Source of the DNA: an uncultured Gemmatimonadota bacterium
GTDB taxonomy: Bacteria; Gemmatimonadota; Gemmatimonadetes; Gemmatimonadales; Gemmatimonadaceae
DNA length: 5,725 bases
Assembly: GCA_946887155.1 (NCBI GenBank)
Contig: CAMPKM010000215.1
Location: 1 to 5,725, forward strand
Direction of reading: 5' to 3'
Of the stretch, positions 1-4,824 are shown one piece after another (the stretch's first letter is position 1; every line of letters begins with the position of its first letter). The position numbers were made by a program, and so were the translations under genes. The notes under the pieces are model-generated. The model had not been told where the DNA came from. It saw only the letters and a program-made list of their open reading frames with translations, and did not search any database.

Positions 1-140
1 ATTGTGGCGGCTGGTTCCCCGCTCACGTCGACACGGCCGGTCAGCACCGTGAGCATCGCCACGGTCGAAAACACGATGAGGGCCGAATGCGCCGCAAACA
101 GCCCCCACGCCAGCCGGGGGCCGCGGAAATCGCGGATCAC
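1..140 (-). CDS. N-terminal fragment of an unidentified membrane protein, downstream of crtB
   Basis: Reading leftward from a GTG at 140-138 gives 46 codons with no stop before the window edge. The start overlaps the crtB stop in the 4-base string GTGA (140-137), the usual sign of translational coupling, so this is very probably the next gene of a crtB operon. The peptide begins with a short basic segment (IRDFRGPR). A hydrophobic stretch follows at about residues 10-34 (LAWGLFAAHSALIVFSTVAM and onward), which looks like a first transmembrane helix or signal anchor. A polar segment (GRVDVSGEP) comes next. Too little is present to identify the family. A multi-pass carotenoid-biosynthesis protein of the CruF type is one possibility suggested only by the position after crtB. 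The reading frame and the overlap are what the sequence shows; the function is unknown. Confidence 0.6.
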   Translation of the reverse strand, partial: MIRDFRGPRLAWGLFAAHSALIVFSTVAMLTVLTGRVDVSGEPAAT

Positions 141-1114
141 TGCCTGTCCCGCGCCCCCGCGAGCGACGGCGGCGCGCCGCGCCACGACCGCCACGCGACG
201 CCGAGCAGCGCCAGTCGCGAGACCGACACCCGTCGCGAGAGCGTGTCATAGTCGGCCCGCTCGATCGCCTCGAGGATCCGCGCGTAGCCCGTGGCGCAAG
301 CGATCGCGCATCGCTGGGCGTCCAGTTGCAGCAGCGGGATCCCCGGCAGTGCCTGACGATACAGGGTGCGGGCGCGAGCGACCTGGAACGCCATGAAACC
401 CCGCCAGGCGTCCCGCTGCCGGCGAACGCTTCCATCCAGAACCGCCTGACGAGTAAGACCATAGGTGGCGAGCTCGCCGGCCGGCAGGTAGCACCGCCGG
501 CGTGCCGCGTCTTCGCCGATGTCCCGCAGCACGTTGGTCAGCTGCATTGCCACACCCAGCGTCCGCGCGCACCGCACCGCCGTCGAGGCCCGGCCGCCCA
601 CATCCGCGGCGAGGCCGAACACCGCGCAGCACATTTCGCCGACGCTCCCGGCCACCCCCTGGCAGTAGCGCTCGAGATCTTCCCAGGTCTCGAACTCCAC
701 GTCGTCGAGGTCGCGGGCGACGCCATCGAAGAGTTCGTTGAGCCCATCGACCGGCACGTCGAATTCGTGCACGGCTCCCGCGAGCTCACGGAGGATCGGT
801 TCGTCCGAACGCTGGTCGAGGGCGCGCAATGCGGCCTGACGAAAGCGATTCAGCGCCATGCGTCCGGCGTCGCGGCGCAGACCGCTGAGGTCCACGATGT
901 CGTCGGCGAGCCGGCACGTGGCGTAGATCGCATACGCACCCCGACGCTTCCGATCCGGGAGCAGGCGACTCGCGATCGAGAACGTCCGGGCATGTCGCGC
1001 GACGATGCGACGACATTGCCTGGCGTCGTCCGCTGGAGATCCGCCTGCGACCGCGTGATCCCTCGGAATGACTTCGACTCGTTCCGGCGTCACTGCCCCG
1101 TGGAGTTGACCCAT
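137..1114 (-). CDS. crtB: Phytoene synthase (squalene/phytoene synthase family)
   Basis: This gene encodes 325 aa, a normal length for bacterial phytoene synthase. The enzyme condenses two geranylgeranyl diphosphates head-to-head through prephytoene diphosphate to phytoene, the first committed step of C40 carotenoid synthesis, on the cytosolic side of the membrane. Visible landmarks are HARTFSIASRLLP at 41-53 and the first aspartate-rich motif CRLADDIVD (D71, D72, D75). YCQGVAGSVG follows at 150-159, then the second aspartate-rich motif NVLRDIGED (N194, R197, D198, E201, D202) and CYLP at 208-211. The two Asp-rich motifs bind the Mg2+ ions and diphosphates. The run QLTNVLRDIGED followed by CYLP, and the C-terminal ADYDTLSRRVSVS, resemble phytoene rather than squalene (HpnC/HpnD) synthases; a squalene synthase is the main alternative. 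The frame stays open to a GTG at 1294, but ATG 1114 is preferred: it leaves the usual ~40 residues before HARTF, and the longer version would run across the opposing promoter and encode Arg-rich sequence unlike the family. No clear Shine-Dalgarno precedes ATG 1114. Confidence 0.92.
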   Translation of the reverse strand: MGQLHGAVTPERVEVIPRDHAVAGGSPADDARQCRRIVARHARTFSIASRLLPDRKRRGAYAIYATCRLADDIVDLSGLRRDAGRMALNRFRQAALRALDQRSDEPILRELAGAVHEFDVPVDGLNELFDGVARDLDDVEFETWEDLERYCQGVAGSVGEMCCAVFGLAADVGGRASTAVRCARTLGVAMQLTNVLRDIGEDAARRRCYLPAGELATYGLTRQAVLDGSVRRQRDAWRGFMAFQVARARTLYRQALPGIPLLQLDAQRCAIACATGYARILEAIERADYDTLSRRVSVSRLALLGVAWRSWRGAPPSLAGARDRQ

Positions 1115-1223
1115 TTCCGGCGAAGGTAGCAGCCGGAGGGCGATGAGCGAAGAGCGAAAGCAAAATCGCGTTGACGGACTCGACCACGTGCCAGCCTGGC
1201 GCACGAATCGTTCAAAGCGTGCC

Positions 1224-1253
1224 TCACGGGGACGAAGGGCCACATGCCCGTGA
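1224..1253. promoter_or_regulatory. 7-bp inverted repeat upstream of the receptor promoter (candidate activator site)
   Basis: A perfect dyad TCACGGG (1224-1230) and CCCGTGA (1247-1253) is separated by 16 nt. It ends 16 nt before the -35 hexamer at 1270. Its centre lies about 67 nt upstream of the predicted transcription start, a usual location for a dimeric activator. The symmetry is seen in the sequence; binding by a regulator is inference, and arms of this length do arise by chance in GC-rich DNA. Confidence 0.3.
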
Positions 1254-1269
1254 CTGACCGGCGGTGTTA

Positions 1270-1299
1270 TTGACACAACTCCCGGTTGTGCCACATAAT
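1270..1299 (+). promoter_or_regulatory. Sigma70-type promoter for the SusC-like/SusD-like operon
   Basis: A perfect -35 TTGACA (1270-1275) is followed after an 18-nt spacer by CATAAT (1294-1299), a five-of-six match to the -10 consensus. In DNA this GC-rich the pair is unlikely to be accidental. It faces right toward the receptor gene, with a predicted start near 1306 and a leader of about 235 nt. It lies upstream of, and divergent from, the preferred crtB start at 1114, which argues against the longer crtB reading that would cross it. The spacer holds a dyad, described separately. Confidence 0.6.
1274..1290. promoter_or_regulatory. Inverted repeat CACAAC-N5-GTTGTG inside the promoter spacer (candidate operator)
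   Basis: Perfect 6-bp arms CACAAC (1274-1279) and GTTGTG (1285-1290) flank TCCCG. The element overlaps the last two bases of the -35 hexamer and ends just before the -10 hexamer. A dimeric repressor bound here would block RNA polymerase, so this is the classic position for an operator. The dyad and its location are seen directly; the regulator is unknown and not encoded in the window. Confidence 0.4.
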
Positions 1300-1341
1300 G
1301 GCCGCGCTTTATCAGCCCGTCTGGCTTCCAGAAACGCCAGA

Positions 1342-1371
1342 GCGCCCATGGGTCTAGACACCCATGAGCGC
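1342..1371 (+). promoter_or_regulatory. Strong hairpin in the receptor leader
   Basis: CATGGGT (1347-1353) and ACCCATG (1360-1366) form a perfect 7-bp stem around the loop CTAGAC. Below it, after a single C/A mismatch, GCGC (1342-1345) pairs with GCGC (1368-1371). This is the best dyad in the leader. It has no T-run after it, so it is not an intrinsic terminator. It could stabilise the mRNA, be a regulatory RNA element, or be a DNA-level binding site; the central GTCTAGAC is itself palindromic. The only CTAG in the window lies here. Confidence 0.5.
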
Positions 1372-1466
1372 CTTGAAACGGGACTGCGATGAAGCACCTA
1401 CTGGGTACTGCAACTGCTCATACGAACGGCGAACGCAAAGCGTTGGATTGCGGCGCATGACCTCAT

Positions 1467-1499
1467 CCCGGAAAACGGGGCGGGGGAGTGCGCCTTTTT
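1467..1499 (+). terminator. Possible attenuator: two mutually exclusive stems followed by a T-run
   Basis: GGCG (1479-1482) can pair with CGCC (1491-1494), directly followed by TTTTT (1495-1499), the layout of a weak intrinsic terminator. The only longer T-run in the leader is this one. A competing stem CCCG (1467-1470) with CGGG (1476-1479) uses the base at 1479, so the two stems compete only marginally. The stem has only four GC pairs with an 8-nt loop, so read-through is likely even if it works. The RBS lies 30 nt downstream. Confidence 0.22.
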
Positions 1500-1527
1500 G
1501 TGTTGTTGTCGGCCGTACCTCATCACC

Positions 1528-1536
1528 AAGGGAGGG
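1528..1536 (+). promoter_or_regulatory. Ribosome-binding site fixing the receptor start
   Basis: AAGGGAGGG ends 4 nt before ATG 1541. It is the strongest purine-rich Shine-Dalgarno-like tract near any candidate start of this frame. It selects ATG 1541 over upstream in-frame ATGs at 1364 and 1457, and the chosen start opens directly into a signal peptide. Confidence 0.75.
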
Positions 1537-1540
1537 TCAC

Positions 1541-4500
1541 ATGAGTAGGGTCCGTTGGAAGGGAGCGTTCTTCACCTTGCCGGTACTGGCGGTCGCCCTG
1601 GCGACCAGCGCCGCCGCCCAGGCGACGGGAACGATCGAGGGGAAGGTGACGGAGACAGGTTCCGGCCGGCCATTGTCGGGTGCCCAGATTTTCATTGCCG
1701 GCACTACCGTCGGTGGCGTGACGAACGATCGCGGTGAGTATCGCATCACCGGAGCCCCCGCCCGGCAGGTTGCTCTCCGGGTCCGGCTGATCGGGTACAG
1801 TCCCATCACCAAGTCGGTCGTCGTGACCGCGGGCCAGACGGTGACGCAGGATATCGAGGTCGGTGTGTCGGCACTCCAGCTCGAGCAGGTCGTCGTTACG
1901 GGTACCGGCGCACAGGTGGAAGTGAAGAAGCTGGGCAACACGATCGCGACGATTCAGCCGCCGGCGTTCGCTCCCATCACCACGCCCTCTCAGCTCCTGC
2001 AGGCGCGCGATGCCGGCGTGTCGATCCTTCCCGCATCCGGCATCAGCGGCGAAGGCTCACGCATCCGGATCCGCGGCAACGCCTCGCTGTCGATGTCGAA
2101 CGAACCGATGGTCTTCGTCGACGGCGTTCGCATCAACTCGGGCGGTGGCTTCGGGACGAACGTCGGCACGAACGGCGGTGCACCGTCGCGGCTCGATGAC
2201 ATCGACCCGTCGTCGATCGATCGCATCGAAGTCCTGAAAGGCGCGGCCGCGGCCACGCTGTACGGAACGGAAGCATCGAACGGCGTGATCCAGATCTTCA
2301 CGAAGAAAGGAACGACCGGCGCGGCGCGGTGGTCGTTCAACGCCGAACAGGCGTCGCTCACGTTCCCGGAAAGCCGCATCAAGGACAATTGCGGATTCGC
2401 CCGCAGCGATACGGCGGCGGCCCGACTCGGTACGTTCTTCAATCGGCAGATCACGCCATACCAGCCGTTCTGCATCAACGCGTCGGAGGAGATCCTCGGT
2501 TCCGGCACCGGAACGACCCTGAACGGCTCGGTGACGGGTGGCACGTCGGGTTATACGTATTTCGCGTCCGCCCGCTTCGCCGATGAGGATGGTCCGATGG
2601 ACGTCGACTGGCTTGGCCCCACGGTCGACAAAGTGCGCCGCATCCAGGGCCTGACCAACATGGGACTGGTCCCGTTCAACTCGCTCAAGCTGGGCATGCG
2701 CCTCAGCTACGCGGACGCGCTGCAGCAGATCCCGCAGAACAACAACAACATTTACGGCGTGACGTCCCTGGCCATGTTCGCCAAGCCGGAACTGGCCAAC
2801 TGCGACCTGTCGTCGATGGCCGGCGCGGGCCGGTGCACGGGGGCGGGGAACATGTATGGCAACGCCGCCTTCATGACGGTGCGCGAGGCCACGCAGACCA
2901 CCAACGAAAATCGCGCCGGGCGGTTCACCGGCGTGTTCGACGCCGCCTACACGCCCACCGACAACATCACCACGACCGCAACGTTAGGCATCGACGCCAC
3001 GGACGATCGCAGCTTCCTGTTCCGCTCGTTCGGTCACAACGTCGACCAGTTCACCGGCAACAACATCACCGGCCAGCGCGCGATCGACTCGCGTACCAAC
3101 CGCCAGTACACGGTGGACGTGAAGATGAACTGGAAGTCCCTGCTTTTCGGCCTCCAGTCCGACTTCGTGGTCGGCGTGCAGGGCTTCGTGGTGAAGGAGC
3201 GTGCCACCGGTGGCACCGATCTCGACTTCCCCGGCCCCGGACTTGAAGTCGTTGGCGCCGGCTCCTCACCGACCGTGAGCGAAGAGTTCGTGCAGACGGT
3301 GAACGGCGGCTATTTCTTCCAGGACCAGCTCGGTTTCCAGGATTATCTCTACCTGACCGTCGGTGGCCGGTACGACTACGCCTCGGCGTTCGGCGAAGAA
3401 GCCGGCGGCGTGTTCTACCCGAAGGCGTCGCTGTCCGTTGTTCCATCCGACCGCAACTCGTGGTCGTCCCCGTTCGGCATCAACACGCTCCGCGTCCGGG
3501 CCGCCATCGGGAAGTCCGGTCGCCAGCCTAACGCGTTCTCGAAGTTCACGACGTTCACCCCCCTGGCGTCCGAGCTGGGCTCGGGACTGGCGCCGGACAA
3601 CCTCGGTAATCCGGCGCTCGCGCCCGAGGTCTCCACCGAGTGGGAGGCCGGTTTCGAGGTCGGCGTTCTCGACAACCGAGTCGGCTTCGACTACACGTAC
3701 TGGAACCGGACCGTCAATGACGCGCTGATCAACAAGCAGTTCCCCCTCTCGGGCGGCTTCCAGGAGCTGCAACTGGCGAACGTCGGGACGCTCGAGGCGA
3801 ACGGTCACGACATCAAGGTGAACGCGTTCGTGGTCCAGAACCCGAACTGGACACTCGACGTCTTCGTGTCGGGCGCCAAGATCTACCAGACGATTGCCAG
3901 CATGGGCGGGGCACCGCCGCTCAAGGTCGGCGGCAGCTATCCGCGGTACCGCAACTTCCTGAAGGAAGGCTATGCCCCCGGCACGCTGTTCGGCGCGGCC
4001 CTCCCCGGCCTGTGCTCGGCTCGCCCCGCCGGCGAGACCTACACGTGCCTCAACCCCGGCGAAGTGCCGTTCGACGTGTGCCCGATTCGCACGTCGATCG
4101 GCGGCACCGCCTGTGCGCCCGGAACCCGGGTGCCCGCCACGGAAGAGGAAATGCTGGCCTACCTGTCGACCCCGCGGACCATGTCCAACCTCGATCCCAT
4201 CCGGTACGACGAGGATGGCGATGGCGACTTCCTCGATCACTTCCTCGGCAAGCCCTATCCCGACTGGAACGTGACGTTCGGCGGCAACGTGTCGTTAGGC
4301 AGTTCGTGGCGCATCAACACGCTGTTCGAGTATCGCGGTGGCAATTTCACCATCACGAACCTCACCGATGCCTTCCGCACGGCGCACCCGACGATCGGCA
4401 CGAACACCATGACGGCCGCCCAGGTCGAGGCGACCATTCAAAACCCGGCCAGCACCGCCGAGCAGCGTCTCGCGGCGGCCCGCACCTGGTGGACCGAGTT

Positions 4501-4810
4501 GAAGGCGCTCAGCCCGTTCGACGGATTGAACCAGAACGAAGACGGTTCCTTCGTGCGCCTGCGTGAAATTGGTGTGTCCTGGACGGCTCCAGCCGGGCTC
4601 GCGGCCAAGCTGGGGGCGCGCGACGCCACGTTCTCGCTCACCGGACGCAACCTGTTCCTGAAGACGAATTATCAGGGGGTGGACCCCGAGACGAACGCGA
4701 CGGGGCGCGACGCCGGTGGCGGCACCGACGGCAACTACCTGGAAGCGGTTGACGCGTTCGGCTGGCCTATCGCCCGCCGCATCGCGTTCGCCATTCGCCT
4801 CGGCTACTGA
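1541..4810 (+). CDS. SusC/RagA-family TonB-linked outer-membrane receptor
   Basis: The protein has 1089 aa, usual for SusC-like receptors. It should form a 22-strand outer-membrane barrel that imports a substrate handed over by the SusD-like partner, powered by TonB/ExbBD. Residues 1-28 are a signal peptide (basic MSRVRWKG, hydrophobic core, cleavage near SAAAQA). Residues ~30-108 are a carboxypeptidase-regulatory-like domain (GKVTETGSGRPLSGAQI, then TNDRGEYRI). LEQVVVTGTG (114-123) is the conserved segment where the TonB box is expected. The plug spans ~130-258, with GSRIRIRGNASLSMSNEP (172-189), VDGVRI (193-198) and DRIEVLKGAAAATLYG (227-242). The rest is barrel. DEDGDGDFLD (890-899) followed by GKPYPDW matches the family's DxNGDGxID...G.P.P segment. 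The chain ends IAFAIRLGY, an aromatic terminus typical of outer-membrane barrels (Tyr rather than the commoner Phe). Eight cysteines (284, 311, 421, 432, 825, 836, 847, 858) probably lie in surface loops. The frame stays open upstream to 1364, but that extension is not family-like. The substrate is unknown. Confidence 0.93.
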   Translation: MSRVRWKGAFFTLPVLAVALATSAAAQATGTIEGKVTETGSGRPLSGAQIFIAGTTVGGVTNDRGEYRITGAPARQVALRVRLIGYSPITKSVVVTAGQTVTQDIEVGVSALQLEQVVVTGTGAQVEVKKLGNTIATIQPPAFAPITTPSQLLQARDAGVSILPASGISGEGSRIRIRGNASLSMSNEPMVFVDGVRINSGGGFGTNVGTNGGAPSRLDDIDPSSIDRIEVLKGAAAATLYGTEASNGVIQIFTKKGTTGAARWSFNAEQASLTFPESRIKDNCGFARSDTAAARLGTFFNRQITPYQPFCINASEEILGSGTGTTLNGSVTGGTSGYTYFASARFADEDGPMDVDWLGPTVDKVRRIQGLTNMGLVPFNSLKLGMRLSYADALQQIPQNNNNIYGVTSLAMFAKPELANCDLSSMAGAGRCTGAGNMYGNAAFMTVREATQTTNENRAGRFTGVFDAAYTPTDNITTTATLGIDATDDRSFLFRSFGHNVDQFTGNNITGQRAIDSRTNRQYTVDVKMNWKSLLFGLQSDFVVGVQGFVVKERATGGTDLDFPGPGLEVVGAGSSPTVSEEFVQTVNGGYFFQDQLGFQDYLYLTVGGRYDYASAFGEEAGGVFYPKASLSVVPSDRNSWSSPFGINTLRVRAAIGKSGRQPNAFSKFTTFTPLASELGSGLAPDNLGNPALAPEVSTEWEAGFEVGVLDNRVGFDYTYWNRTVNDALINKQFPLSGGFQELQLANVGTLEANGHDIKVNAFVVQNPNWTLDVFVSGAKIYQTIASMGGAPPLKVGGSYPRYRNFLKEGYAPGTLFGAALPGLCSARPAGETYTCLNPGEVPFDVCPIRTSIGGTACAPGTRVPATEEEMLAYLSTPRTMSNLDPIRYDEDGDGDFLDHFLGKPYPDWNVTFGGNVSLGSSWRINTLFEYRGGNFTITNLTDAFRTAHPTIGTNTMTAAQVEATIQNPASTAEQRLAAARTWWTELKALSPFDGLNQNEDGSFVRLREIGVSWTAPAGLAAKLGARDATFSLTGRNLFLKTNYQGVDPETNATGRDAGGGTDGNYLEAVDAFGWPIARRIAFAIRLGY
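2982..2989 (+). repeat. Octamer CGTTAGGC, copy 1
   Basis: CGTTAGGC lies in the receptor gene, where it encodes Leu482-Gly as TTA GGC although TTA is rare in this gene. It is one of four copies in 2.7 kb. See the finding on this octamer. Confidence 0.6.
3526..3533 (-). repeat. Octamer CGTTAGGC, copy 2 (reverse orientation)
   Basis: The plus strand reads GCCTAACG within the receptor gene (codons CAG CCT AAC GCG). It is the only copy in reverse orientation and the only CTAA in the window. Confidence 0.6.
4293..4300 (+). repeat. Octamer CGTTAGGC, copy 3
   Basis: CGTTAGGC encodes Leu919-Gly (TTA GGC) in a barrel strand of the receptor. Confidence 0.6.
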
Positions 4811-4811
4811 C

Positions 4812-4816
4812 AGGAG
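4812..4816 (+). promoter_or_regulatory. Ribosome-binding site of the SusD-like gene
   Basis: AGGAG lies 8 nt before ATG 4825, inside the 14-nt gap after the receptor stop codon. It supports this start and independent initiation within one transcript. Confidence 0.75.
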
Positions 4817-4824
4817 TCCACACC

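Larger units (their letters stand above)
1306..1540 (+). promoter_or_regulatory. Long structured 5' leader of the SusC-like gene
   Basis: About 235 nt separate the predicted transcription start from the receptor's ATG, in a 426-base stretch (1115-1540) with no convincing gene. Several stem-forming segments lie in it: CTGGC/GCCAG (1321-1325 with 1336-1340), a strong hairpin at 1342-1371, AACGC-AAA-GCGTT (1432-1444), CCCG/CGGG (1467-1479), and GGCG/CGCC followed by five T (1479-1499). A purine-rich ribosome-binding site ends the leader. I searched by eye for a cobalamin box, a thiamine element and tRNA features and saw none. A cis-regulatory role (attenuation or ligand sensing) is inference from length and fold potential. 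A separate small RNA ending near 1499 is an alternative reading. Confidence 0.35.

Noticed and set aside
326..1129. A 267-codon plus-strand frame across crtB
   Set aside because: It is antisense to conserved phytoene synthase motifs and has no recognisable domain.
1201..1222. Inverted repeat GCACG-N12-CGTGC
   Set aside because: The arms are only 5 bp and the sequence GC-rich, so it is expected by chance; it has no special position relative to a promoter.
1115..1294. A 60-residue N-terminal extension of crtB from GTG 1294
   Set aside because: The extension is Arg-rich and unlike the family, runs over the opposing promoter, and would place the start far upstream of the normal distance to the conserved HARTF segment.
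1364..1540. A 59-residue N-terminal extension of the receptor from ATG 1364
   Set aside because: It has no ribosome-binding site, is Cys/Arg-rich, and would bury the signal peptide that begins at ATG 1541, which has a strong Shine-Dalgarno tract.
3266..4240. A 324-codon open frame on the minus strand inside the receptor gene
   Set aside because: It lies antisense to a well-supported gene with family motifs. Its composition (Arg/Glu/Val-rich, no recognisable motif) is what antisense frames of GC-rich genes look like.
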